Shown piece after piece: positions 11,553 to 22,400 of a stretch of DNA of 64,000 nt (the first letter of the stretch is position 1; each line of letters starts with the position of its first letter). The position numbers and the translations under genes were made by a program. The notes beneath the pieces were generated by a model. The model saw nothing but the letters and a program-made list of their open reading frames with translations, searched no databases and was not told the origin of the DNA. Where the stretch lies: NCBI GenBank assembly GCA_013180625.2, contig SNVD02006968.1, positions 207,243-271,242 on the forward strand. The letters are read 5' to 3'. The DNA comes from Boswellia sacra (lineage: Eukaryota; Streptophyta; Magnoliopsida; Sapindales; Burseraceae).

Positions 11553-13162
11553 ATGGCCGACAATCATGAGGAAATATTCACGGATAAAGGGGACAACCGT
11601 TCGCAACAAAATGATCAAAACCAACGAAGAACCCTCAAAGATTACATGAATCCGGTAAGGACTAGTGCACCATCTTGTGTAGTTTCTCCTCCAGATTCAA
11701 TCCATTTCAATTTCAAACCAAGTTTTGTTCGACTTCTACCCACTTTCATGGCCTAGATGTTGAAAACCCATTTTTGCACTTGAGAGAATTTGAAGAGTTT
11801 TGCAACACTTATAGTGACCTAAATTGTAGCATAAACATCTTTCGATTAAAGCTTTTTCCTTTTTCTCTAAAAGATAAAGCTAAGACATGGCTACAAAATC
11901 TTAGGTCAATATCCATTAGCTCATGGGATGAAATGCAACAACAATTTCTTAAAGAATTCTTTCCTCCCTATAGAACAAATTCTCTCAAAAATCAAATCAT
12001 CAATTTCACTCAAAAACAAGGAGAGACATTTTATCAATGTTGGGATAGGTATAAAGCATTGCTTAATACTTGTCCTCATCATGGTTTGGAAACATGGGAA
12101 CTAGTTCTAATTTTCTATGAAGGTCCTACACATCAAGCTAGGCAAATGGTAGAATTAATGTGTAATGGACAATTTGAAAATAAAGACCCTGATGAAGCCA
12201 TGGATTTCCTAGACGTACTAGCGAAAAATGCCCAAAATTGGAACAATGTTGGCACCTATGAGGTACCAAGAACGTCTAGTAGAGGCATATATAACTTTAG
12301 GGAGAATCATGATCTACATGTTAAATTTACATCCCTAGCTAGGAAAGTCGAGGACTTAGAAATGTGGTCTATGCAAGAAATTGTCTGTCAAACTTGTAAT
12401 TCTAGTGATCATCCTACGGATGATTGCCCAATTGTGCCTGCCTTTAGGGAATGTCTCCATGAGCAAGCCAATGCCTTGAACACTTTCAAAAGGCCAAATC
12501 ATAATCCATATTCACAAACTTACAATCCTGGTTGGAGAAATCATCCAAATTTTAGTTGGAAAAATGATAATCATGCACAATCTTCACAAGTCCCTTTTCA
12601 AACACGACAAAATTTTCAAAATTCTCATGATCATGCATATGCTCCTACTCATAGGAATGACTTTGAAGAAACATTGCATTCATTCATTACAAAGCAAGAG
12701 ACTTTCAATAGTCTAACTGCTCAAACATTAGCAAATTTGTCAGAAACTCTTACAAAATTTGCATCTACATTTAGAATCCAAGAGAAGGGAAAATTTCCTT
12801 CTCAAACATTGCAAAACCCCAAAGATCAATCTAACTCAAATGCAAGAAGTTCAAGTAACCATTACTTTGACCAAGCCAAGTCAGTCATGACCCTTCGCAA
12901 TGGTAAGATTGTTGAAAAACACATTCTTGACCCTTGTGAGAAAGAAGAAGAATCGATCTCTAAAGGACAGGAAGAGGTGGCCAAACCAACACCTAGCGAA
13001 GAAGAAACCAAATCCTCATCTGTGCCTCCATTTCCTCAAGCATTAGCCACACAAAAGAAGCCAACTCACAATTCTGAAATCTTTGAAATTTTCAAACAGG
13101 TGAAGGTCAACATTCCTTTGCTTGATGTGATCAAACAGGTACCTTCTTATGCAAATTTTTGA
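11553..13162 (+). pseudogene. Athila-type gag
   Basis: Starts at ATG 11553 (MADNHEEIFTDKGDN...RTLKDYMNPVRTSAPS). The frame shifts by one base near 11740 into a long open stretch up to 13162. That stretch carries the retrotransposon gag domain (HGLDVENPFLHLREFEEFC, then KAKTWLQNL, then WDEMQQQFLKEFFPP). A Cys-rich segment follows (CQTCNSSDHPTDDCP, a CCHC-like knuckle), then a Gln/Asn-rich linker and an acidic segment. It forms the particle and binds the RNA template. The frameshift near the N terminus and a change of frame in a T run at about 13155 break the polyprotein. Confidence 0.85.
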
Positions 13163-13762
13163 AAGACTTGTGCACTGTGAAAAGAAAACTGAATGTGAAA
13201 AAGAAGGCCTTTCTAGCTGAGCAGGTAAGTGCTATTCTTCAAAATAATAATACAGTGAAATATAAGGATCCAAGTTGTCCTACAATTTCATGTGTTATTG
13301 GAGACCATAAAATTGAACAAGCTTTACTTGATCTTAGTGCTAGTGTGAATTTGCTTCCATATCGGTTTTTCAAAAACTCAATCTAGGTGAGTTAAAACCA
13401 ACTTCTGTGACTCTTTTGCTTGCTGATAGATCAATTAAAGTACCACGAGGAGTAGTGGAAGATGTATTAGTTCAAGTTGATAAATTCATTTATCCAGTGG
13501 ATTTTATCGTCTTGGACACACAACCAGTGGAAGTAAGCAATTCAATTCCTGTTATTTTAAGGCGTCCATTTCTAGCTACTTCTAATGCTTTGATTAATTG
13601 CAGGAATTGAGTCATGAAGTTATCATTTGGGAACATGACATTGGAACTTAATGTTTTCAATATGTGCAAACAACCAAATGAAGAAGAAGATGAAATTGAT
13701 GAGGCTAATGTAATCGAATCTATTGTGGAAGATCACATCCAAAAGGGAGTTCTTCTGACCCT
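13156..13762 (+). pseudogene. Athila-type aspartic protease
   Basis: Continues gag in another frame: KDLCTVKRKL..., then SCVIGDHKIEQALLDLSAS with NLLPY, the pepsin-like retroviral protease loop. The usual DLGAS reads DLSAS, a change next to the catalytic Asp. A frameshift near 13383 leads into the second half (ADRSIKVPRGVVEDVLVQV, then PVDFIVLD, then RRPFLATSNALI). Further stops separate it from the reverse transcriptase. Confidence 0.8.
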
Positions 13763-15470
13763 TTGGAAACTTGTTTAGTGAATTCGTTAGAATCAAGTAC
13801 GGAACTAGAACATGATCTTTCTGATATGTGTTCTTTACTGGATTGTGCACAGGTGTTGGAAAAAGGCTCAAAATCAAGATTTGAAGAATTGGGGCAAATG
13901 AATGACAGCAAGGAAGAGGAAGCTCCTAAGTTAGAATTGAAGCCCTTACCTGAAGGACTGAAATATGCATATCTTGGGGAGAATCAGACATATCTGGTGG
14001 TAATTTCTTCATCCCTCACAGGTGAGCAACAAGGTAAGTTGATAGAAGTGCTTAAAAGGCATAAAAATGCAATTGGGTGGACTTTAAAAGACATAAAAGG
14101 CATTAACCATTTGATTTGTACACATAGAATACATTTAGAAGAAAATGCCAAAATATCCCAACAACCTCAAAGGAGATTAAATCTCCACATGAAAGAGGTC
14201 ATTAGTGTTGAAGTTCTTAAACTACTTGATGTGGAAAATACCTACCCTATTTTTGATAGTAAGTGGGTAAGCCCTACACAAGTAGTATCTAAGAAATTTG
14301 GCATTACAGTAGTCAAAAATGAAAATGGTGAATCATTACCAACTCGAGTCTCATCTAGTTGGAGGATGTGCATTGATTATAGAAAATTAAATGCTGTCAC
14401 TAGAAAAGACCATTTTCCCTTACCCTTCCTGGACCAAATTCTTGAAAGAGTAGCAGGAAACCCCTACTACTGCTTTCTTGATGGATACTCAGGCTATTAT
14501 CAAATTCCCATTGCACTCGAAGACCAAGAAAAGACCACATTCACGTGCCCCTTCGGCGCTTTTACATTTAGGAGAGTGCCTTTTGGACTTTGTAATGCCC
14601 CAACCACTTTTCAAAGATGCATGTTAAGCATTTTCAGTGATATGATTGAGCATTGTTTAGAAGTTTTTATGGATGATTTAACTGTCTTTGGAAACTCTTT
14701 TGACAATTGTCTTGAAAACTTAGAAAAAGTCCTAAAAAGGTGTGTAGAAAAAGGTCTTATTTTGAATTGGAAAAAATGTCATTATATGGTCACTTCGGGA
14801 ATTGTTTTAGGTCATGTGGTGTCTTCTAAAGGAATTGAAGTGGACAAAGCAAAAGTGGAATTAATTTCCCATTTGCCTCCACCAAAAACAGTTTAAAGAG
14901 GTTCGTTCATTCTTAGGGCATGCTGGATTTTATAGGAGGTTCATAAGAAATTTCAGTGCTATATCTAAACCTCTTTGTAACCTCTTAATAAAAGATACTT
15001 CCTTTGAATGGACTCAAGAATGTCAAAATGCCTTTGATACACTAATTGGACTTTTAACAACTGCTTCAATTATGCAATCTCCTGATTGGTTCTTGCCTTT
15101 TGAATTAATGTGTGATGCAAGTGACTATGCCGTTGGTGCTGTCTCAGGACAAAGAAAAGAAGGTAAGCCTTATGTGATATACTATGCAAGGAGGACTTTA
15201 AACGATGCACAAATGAATTACACAACAACTGAAAAAGAACTACTTGCAGTAGTATTTGCATTGGATAAATTTCATTCTTATTTAATTGGTTTTCCTACAA
15301 TTGTTTACACTGACCATGCAGCTGTGAGATATTTAATGTCTAAACAGGATGCAAAACCTAGATTGATACGGTGGATCTTATTGCTTCAAGAATTTAACAT
15401 CACAATAAAGGATAAGAAAGGAGCAGAAAATGTCGTTGCTAGACCCAAAAAAAATTTCCCCCCATTTTTT
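13763..15470 (+). pseudogene. Athila-type reverse transcriptase and RNase H
   Basis: The open stretch 13763-14896 holds the RT palm: WRMCIDYRKLNAVTRKDHFP, CFLDGYSGYYQIPIA, FGLCNAPTTFQRCM and catalytic FMDDLTVFG. One base shift near 14893 leads into the connection ([16 protein letters not shown]) and RNase H ([51 protein letters not shown]). The catalytic RT aspartates and the RNase H DAS and TDH motifs are kept. After [10 protein letters not shown] the frame decays in an A/T run near 15450. Confidence 0.9.
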
Positions 15471-15659
15471 TTTTGTTTCAAGACTAACGACAGAGACATT
15501 AATTGAAACTTCACTTATCAATGATTCTTTTCCTGATGAATTTTTATTTTCCGTTGCTACTGTACCTTGGTTTGCTAACATTGTAAATTTTCTTGCGACA
15601 GGAAAAATGCCACCTCCTTGGAATGCTCAAGACAAAAGAAAATTTTTAACCGAGGTGAA

Positions 15660-16852
15660 AAATTTTTACTAGGATGATCCGTATCTTTTCAAATATTGTC
15701 CGGATCAAATAATAAGAAGATGCATACCCGACAATGAGGTAAGTAGTGTCATTAACTTTTGTCATTCCGAAGCATGTGGAGGACATTTTTCATCTAGAAA
15801 AACAGCTGCTAAAATCTTGCAATGTGGATTTTATTGGCCCACCTTATTTAAAGATGCACATGTATTTTGCAAAACATGTGAAAATTGTCAAAAATTAGGA
15901 TCCATTTCAAAAAGAAACATGATGCCTTTAAATCCCATTCTTGTTGTTGAAATCTTTGATTGTTGGGGTATTGATTTTATGGGACCCTTTCCACCGTCAT
16001 TTGGTTTTGTGTATATCCTAGTTGCAGTAGACTATGTTTCAAAATGGGTCGAGGCAACTCCATGTCGAAACAATGACCACAAAACAATTGTCAAATTCTT
16101 GAAAGAGAATATCTTGAGTAGATTTGGAATTCCTCGAGCCATTATTAGTGATGGGGGTACGCATTTTTGTAATAAACCATTTGAAACCTTAATGAAGAAA
16201 TATGGAATAACCCATAAAATTTCTACATCTTATCATCCACAAACAAGTGGACAAGTTGAATTAGCTAATAGGGAGATAAAACAGATCTTAGAAAAAACGG
16301 TTAACCCTAATCGTAAAGATTGGTCTTTAAGACTTAATGATGCACTTTAAGCTTACTGAACTGCTTTTAAAACATCATTGGGAATGTCTTCTTATAGACT
16401 AGTTTATGGAAAACCTTGTCACTTGCCTGTGGAAATTAAGCATAAAGCTTATTGGGCCATTAAAACATTCAACACAAATTTGAATGATGCTTGCAAGTTA
16501 CGTAAACTCCAACTGAGTGAACTTGAAGAAATCAGGAATAAGGCTTATGAAAATTCTAAAATCTACAAAGAAAAAATGAAGGTTTTTCATGACAAATTCA
16601 TTGTTTGAAAATCTTTTGAACCTTCATAAAAAGTTCTTTTGTATGATTCAAAATTGGATTTGTTTCCTGATAAACTTCGGTCTTGTTGGATTGGACCTTT
16701 TATTGTTAAAAATGTTTTTCTCTTATGAAGCAATTGAAATTGAGAACCCAAAGAATAGTAATGTTTTTAAAGTTAATGGACAATGGTTAAAACCATTCTT
16801 TGAAAATTTTGCCCAAAACGAAGAGTCCATTGCTTTAATCGATCCTTTTTAA
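15660..16852 (+). pseudogene. Athila-type integrase
   Basis: Zinc-binding N terminus: [15 protein letters not shown] then [11 protein letters not shown]. Catalytic core: [10 protein letters not shown] (Asp), [14 protein letters not shown] (Asp), [17 protein letters not shown] (Glu). All three catalytic acids are present. The C-terminal part is [21 protein letters not shown] stop at 16348, then a frame change after 16606, break this copy. It would insert the element cDNA into the genome. Confidence 0.9.
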
Positions 16853-16968
16853 GGATTGATTTTTTCCGGTCAAGTGGCGGATACGGTACTCCGTGACATT
16901 TAAAGTCGGTTTTTCAGTTTCCTAAAAACTGTTGCTCACCTTGCATTCATTTTCCTTTCTTTTCTCGC

Positions 16969-17517
16969 ATGGACACCATTCTCTCAAATCTGCACAAACA
17001 TTTTCCCTCTCTTCCTCCAAATGATTTGCTTAAAATTTACAAAGCTCGTGCAGAAAGACTAAGGATGTTGATGTGTAAGGGTATGCCTGTCGAAGTAAGA
17101 TGGTTAATTGAAGCCAAGGTTCGATTTTCCTATGAATTTTCAGATAATCTTGTGTCTCACATGCCAGGTATGGGAAAAAGCTCTTACGCCAAAAAGCGAA
17201 TAGCGAAAAGGTTACAAGTTTGTTCCAGATGTGCAAGATGGACTTGTAACCAGCGTTGCCGCTCCTTGGGATATTTGTCTAATAATCGAGAGGATAAACT
17301 ATAGTTCATCAAGAATGGATTGAGTAGGGAGTCTTTGGATGATATCCAAGTGACTCTTGAGACGCATTCTTGTGGACTTGTGCAGCGTGAAATTTTTAAC
17401 TTATGGACACAATTCCTAGATGAGCAGGAACGCTATAGTCTTGGGAATCTGACTCAAAACGACCCTGTTTGCCAGTTTATAAGAAAACTGGATGGGAAGC
17501 ATATCCCCAACTCATAG
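16969..17517 (+). pseudogene. Pol-downstream frame of unknown function, Cys-rich
   Basis: Two frames in tandem (16969-17304 and 17320-17517), the first starting at ATG 16969 (MDTILSNLHKHFPSLPPNDL). A basic, Cys-rich cluster at about residues 84-98 (CSRCARWTCNQRC) may bind a metal. The second part (ESLDDIQVTLETHSCG..., FNLWTQFLDEQERYS) looks like the continuation after a short break. It sits where Athila elements carry an extra frame downstream of pol. I see no membrane span and do not recognise a cellular homologue, so no function is assigned. Confidence 0.5.
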
Positions 17518-17775
17518 AAGGTGTTTAAGCCGTTTCTGGACGTAAAACCAGAGGAAGATGTGAGCCACAGTCACAACTACTGTACATATGCATGCGTGCC
17601 ATCATTTTTGGAATTTTAATCCTCATAGCTATCATTTTTTAATTTGTATCTTTTGTTTGACTTATGGTGTCTTATTTCATTAGCTTTTTTGAATTTCTAT
17701 GGATAATTGTTGAATTTTTCAACAAGTAGCCGAGCTACCTATTTGGATGTCATCATTAGCATACCTTTTTACACT

Positions 17776-17833
17776 CCATAAATACCACATCTCTTGTTCT
17801 CTTCTTCACACATAATTAGAGAATTGCATAAAC
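17776..17833 (+). promoter_or_regulatory. Possible TATA and 5'-UTR-like leader before LOG frame
   Basis: CATAAATACC followed by a CT-rich leader (CTCTTGTTCTCTTCTTC) and then the ancestral LOG ATG at 17834. Spacing and composition look like a plant core promoter plus 5' UTR. It may be captured with the gene or be coincidence. Confidence 0.25.
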
Positions 17834-18483
17834 ATGGAGGGAACTTCAAAACGTCGAATCCAAAAGATATGTGTATTCTGGGATCTCGACCGGGTAAAAG
17901 TGAAGAGTTTGTCGAGGCAGCAAATTATCTTGGTAGACTACTGGTTGAAAGAAAGATTCATGTGGTTTATGGGGGCGGTAGCCTCGGGTTGATGGGTTGT
18001 GTGTCAAAAGCTGCACGTGCAGGAGGTAGTCAAGTTTTAGGAGTTATTCCTAAAGCTTTGGCTATAGAAAACATTGTTGGAAAAACGGTTGGGAAGGAGT
18101 TACAAGTCTCCTCTATGCATGAACGCATGGCACATATGCTCATCAATTCAGATGCCTTTATTGCTTTATCAGGTGGCTTTGGTACTTTTGAAGAAATTTT
18201 TCAAATTGCCTCTTGGGCCCAACTGAACCTCCATCAAAAACCCATAGGTTTGTTGAATGTTAACAATTTCTTTGATCCTTTAATAAGTTTTGTTGATGCA
18301 GCTGTAGAACAAAATTTTATCCCACATTGGGCAAGACAGATCCTTGTTTCTGCCACTTCTGCTGGTGAGTTACTTGACAAATTACAAGAAGTTGAGTATG
18401 AACCTGACCCAGCTAGTACTCAAATTAATTGGGCAGGAGGGCAAAACAAAAAGTGCAAATTGGATCTGAATCTCCGTTTGTAA
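17834..18483 (+). CDS. LOG-like cytokinin riboside 5'-monophosphate phosphoribohydrolase captured in a Gypsy element
   Basis: LOG enzymes release free active cytokinin bases from their nucleotides. The frame shows the family landmarks in order: SRPGKSEEF (nucleotide loop), VVYGGGSLGLMG, VLGVIPKAL, MHERMAHM, SGGFGTFEE (18169-18195), ASWAQLNLHQKPIGLLN, and a C-terminal INW. Length is about that of plant LOGs. The Arg of MHER and the Glu of the GTxxE part are kept; the signature PGGxGT has Ser for Pro and the usual Lys after MHxR is Met. The ancestral start at 17834 (MEGTSKRRIQKIC) is one base out of frame with the rest: a single-base loss near 17880 follows codon 15. The open frame can restart at ATG 17869. 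No introns, whereas plant LOG genes have several, so mRNA-derived capture is likely. Same strand as gag-pol. Confidence 0.88.
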
Positions 18484-19189
18484 TGATTTCTTGTGCTTTA
18501 TTTTATTTTATTTTATGAGTCTTTCAGGTCATCTCTCTTGAATAACAGAAGCTTCAGGTAATGTTTCCTATACTTTATCTCTCTACATTTAAACATTGAG
18601 GACAATGTTTCATTTGGTTGGGGGGGAAGGATAGTAGACATAAGTGTGTCTTGAATTTTCTTTTTTCTTTAAAAAAAAAAAAAGCGAGTTAGTAATTAGA
18701 TTCAGAGTACGGTGTAAGGAGTTCAAATCCTCTTGAGACGCATTCTGGGCCAGGAATAGCAGAGTATGGAGGGCCAGTTTGAACTCTTGAAACCCATTCT
18801 AACCAATTTGTCATTTATTTTGATCTTGTGAACTCATTTTAGCTAACTTGATATTATTTAGTCTTGATTTTTGAATTTATAACAAGGAGGTCTTATTCAT
18901 TTCACTTTGAATTATTCAAATCTATGAACTCTCACAACCTTATCATTTAAAAAAAAAAATTGTGTGCTTATGTACTCATTAAGCAAGTATTCATGAACCT
19001 TTCTTCACACACACACACACATACCTTGATGCATGATTGTTGTTGGCAAAATGAAATGTTGTAATATTTGAGTTCTTTTGTTTTGTTTAGGATAACAACA
19101 CAAAAGAAGGGAAAAGTTAAAAAAAAAAAAGCAAAAAAAAAGAAAAAAGAAAAAAAATAGCAATTGTGGATAAAGTTTGGTCTCGTAGC
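18484..19189 (+). other. Element 3' non-coding region after LOG
   Basis: Begins with a possible LOG 3'-UTR remnant, then the stretch AACATTGAGGACAATGTTTC with TTGGGGGGGAAGG (about 18595-18630). That resembles the internal polypurine region often seen near the 3' end of Athila/Tat elements. Several A-rich runs follow (18670, 18950, 19120). No frame. Confidence 0.5.
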
Positions 19190-19460
19190 CTCATTAATTC
19201 GAGCAATTAAGCCCGAGGGGTGCCTTAACACCTAATACCCTAAGACCAACTGGTTTGGGAGCTATTGGCCCAAAGCTCGCTACATGAATTAAGGAGAAAG
19301 CTTAATGGGATTGAACATTGCACTATCCATAAGTTTCTAAGCAAAAATAAAGCATCGGCAACCCGAGTCGTTAAGCTCGAAGGGGTGGCTTAACACCTAA
19401 TGCCCTAAGGCCAACTGGTCTGGGAGCCATTAGCCTAAGGCTCGCTACATGGGTTAAAGA
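19190..19460 (+). repeat. Two-copy tandem repeat, about 165-bp period
   Basis: Copies near 19195-19290 and 19360-19455 share CTTAACACCTAAT, CCCTAAG, CCAACTGGT, TGGGAG and GCTCGCTACATG. The units contain short inverted repeats (GCCCTAAGGC / GCCTAAGGC) that could fold. They lie between the captured gene and the 3' LTR. Confidence 0.75.
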
Positions 19461-19794
19461 TGCATTCTTTCAAAAAAAAAAAAACACACATATATATATA
19501 AAATAAATGAATGCCCCCTACCTAAAGTTGTTAGCCTTAACAAATATTAGAACCAATATGGCTTCTTTCTAATAAGCCCCATAGTCAGGTGTTAACTGAG
19601 CACAAAAAGGAGGTTTATTGATATCTTGACTGAAGGGTACATGAGTCATAAAAAAAAATAATAATAATAATTGATTGAGAGTTTGTTTATTTGGATAAAA
19701 TCAAGGAGAGTGCAATAATGACCACCTTGGATGGAAAATTCTATAAATCACTTCTAAATAATAACGCTTTAATTGCTAGGGACTAGCAATAAGC

Positions 19795-19807
19795 TAGTTG
19801 GGGGGTG
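19795..19807 (+). promoter_or_regulatory. Polypurine tract before Athila-type 3' LTR
   Basis: AGTTGGGGGGTG directly abuts the TGATGAACAC start of the 3' LTR. Confidence 0.8.
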
Positions 19808-21353
19808 TGATGAACACTTAAATATGCATGTTTAATAAGAGTTTAGTTCATCATATTGCATTATAGTGTCATTAAATTCCTCAACTTAAGCATATTTGTA
19901 GCATTTGCATCTTTGGAATTAATTTCTCTTAATTTTAGTTTTGTTACAGGTTTGGTAAAATGGGCATAACTCTCTATTTATAGATCAGAATGGTGCAATT
20001 CTTAATGTTTTGAAAGCTGATTCAATTGTATACAAGATTGCATTTCACAAGCATCATCAAATTCGGGCTCTTAGTAGACCAAAATTGGGCTTGAAATGAA
20101 CCCATCTATAGTCTTGGCCCAGTCTGATCAGGCCTCAGTATTTGGACCATATCTCTCAAAATATATATCCAAATTATGCAAATCAATATGTTCTAGAAAG
20201 CTGAGAGAAATATCTACAACTTTCATGAAGACATGTGATTAAAATTCTCAACATTTCAATGTCAAAATTGATGGTCAAAGTCGGTGCCTAATGATCCCAA
20301 TTGTCAAAGATATTTAAAACTAATATTTGACAATTATGCCCTTGTAATTTGACAAGTTTGCCCCTGGATGTATCTATAAATAGAGGTGCCTTGTGACCCA
20401 TTAGGGCATCTTGGCCTTGGCTGGATCATTTTGGCTTTGGCTGGATCATTTTGGCTTTGGCTAGGATCTTGTTTTGTATTTGTGTGTTTATGTTATTAAT
20501 GATTTTTATTTTTCTTGCATTTTATTTTCTTTCTATTATAATGTTCTTCTAATTTCTCTTTTGCTAAGGTGAAAGGGTGAAACCCTTGATATGAGAATAA
20601 GGATTCTCTAACCTTAATATGTGCTTAATAATCTTAATCTTATAATGTTTATTCAATATGATTTATATTTAATTTCTTAATCAATCTTGACACCACTCGT
20701 AAAGTGGAGGTCTTGATCCATTGTCGACAATCCTTGGCACATCAAATGCTTGGATCCGTTCTAGATGATGTATGGTTCTTCCTTACCGACACGAATCTAG
20801 TTAGGAACCTTGATTTGTTATAGACATATGATGAATGGCACATTGGATGCTTGAACCCATTTACAAGAAGTGGTATAAATATTGGTAATGAAACAAATAT
20901 AATTCATATAACTAAAATGGGTTAATTATCCTTATTTTAAATATCAAGGGCGGATCCCCTAACCTTAGCCTTCATTGTTATTGTGTTAATTCCTCTTGTA
21001 TTTTAATTATTCTATTGTTTATGAACTTTTTATTTTATTTACTATGGTAGGTTCTACCACCTTATGAAATTGTTCTTTATTTTACTATGGTTGGTTATAC
21101 CACCTATTTCCATGGATGGTTTTACCTCCTCTTGCTTTTTGTTTTATATTTGAATGGTCGGTAATACCACCTACAATCTTACATACTTGTTGATATTATC
21201 ATGTCACCTCTTTGAATCATCCATATCACATTTGTTTAGCTTATAATTTGTAACGCTAAAATCCCCTTCCTCGTGGATCGACCCCGGTCTCACCGGGTTT
21301 TATTACTTCGACACTCCTATACTTGGGAGGCAATCCAATTTTCGGATGTGTCA
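19808..21353 (+). repeat. Athila-type 3' LTR
   Basis: 1546 bp. Differs from the 5' LTR by scattered, mostly C/T substitutions and by a 20-bp tandem duplication (20419-20458) that accounts for most of the length difference. Confidence 0.93.
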
Positions 21354-21358
21354 CCAGT

Positions 21359-22400
21359 CAGCGTCACTAAACCCTGTAAGACAATCATTTGTATCTTTAT
21401 AAAGCCATATCCCATAATCATAAGTTTCATGTGCATACCTAACGATTCTTTTTGCTACTGTTAGGTGTGATTATTTGGGATTTGCTTGAAATCTTGCACA
21501 AAGTCCTACACTAAAACATAAGTCTGGTTTGCTTGCTGTGAGGTATAACAAAACTGCCAATAATGCTTTTATACAAACTTGCATCAACCTCTTTTCCTGC
21601 ATTGTCTTTTGAAAGTCTTAAGTTAGTACAGATAGGAGTTTTCTTTGGTTTTGCATTTTCAAGTTCAAATTTCTTTACAAGATTTCTAGCATATTTGATT
21701 GAGATATGAATATCCCATCGTTCATATGTTTAACCTGCAATCCAAGAAAGAAATTTAATTCTCCTACCATGCTCATTTCAAACTCTTCCTTAATCAACTT
21801 AAAATACTCATCAATTTTGCTTTGTTGGTTGATCCAAACACAATGTCATCCACATATACTTGAGCAACAATAAAATAATTAGATGCATGTTTGATAAACA
21901 AAATCTTATTATTGCTACCCTTACTATAACCTCTCTTGATTAAAGAGTCATTAACCTTTCATGCCAAGCTTTAAGAGCTTGTTTCAAACCATACAAAGCT
22001 TTATACAATTTGTACATAACATCAGGGTATTTAGGATCTTTGAATCCTTTAGGTTGTTCAACAAAAGCCTCTTCATTGAGATAGCCATTTAAAAAGGTTG
22101 TTTTAACATATATTTGATACAATTTAAAATCAAGCAAACAAGCAATTGCAAGTAGTAATCTGATTTACTCAAGTCTAGCTATTGGTGCAAAGGTTTCATC
22201 AAAGTCATGCATTCTACTTGTGTGTAACCTTATGCTACTAGCCTAGATTTATTTCTTACTACTTGACCACTTTCATCAGTTTTGTTTTTGACAATCCATT
22301 TAGTTCCAATGATATTTGCATTTTGTGGCTTAGGAACTAATTTCCATACTTCATTCCTTCTAAACTAATTAAGATCGTCTTGCATAGCCTAAATCCAAAC
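21359..22400 (-). pseudogene. Sirevirus pol: reverse transcriptase (5' of the Gypsy break)
   Basis: Minus-strand pieces of Copia RT: an N-terminal GTKWIVKNK-like stretch near 22300, TTFLNGYLNEEAFVEQPKGF and YKLYKALYGLKQALKAWHER (21940-22137), then catalytic YVDDIVFGST near 21835-21870 and downstream fragments to 21359. Multiple stops and shifts. The reading continues at 9822 after the Gypsy insertion. Confidence 0.8.

Larger units (their letters stand above)
9828..21353 (+). mobile_element. Athila-type Ty3/Gypsy LTR retrotransposon carrying a LOG-like gene
   Basis: Two LTRs (9828-11351, 19808-21353) start TGATGAACAC and end GGATGTGTCA. A perfect 5-bp duplication CCAGT flanks the element at 9823-9827 and 21354-21358. 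Inside are a primer site of the GCGCCGTTGCCGGGGA kind, gag, aspartic protease, reverse transcriptase, RNase H and integrase in Gypsy order. An extra frame of unknown role, a LOG-like cytokinin enzyme frame, tandem repeats and a GGGGGG polypurine tract follow. The gag start (RTLKDYMNPVRTS) and RT (DHFPLPFLDQILERVAG) resemble Athila. Several frameshifts and stops break gag-pol in this copy. By eye the LTRs differ by a few percent, with many C/T differences, so insertion is comparatively recent. Confidence 0.92.

Noticed and set aside
15070..15261. Minus-strand frame in the Athila-type RNase H region
   Set aside because: Antisense shadow of a clear RNase H domain on the plus strand.
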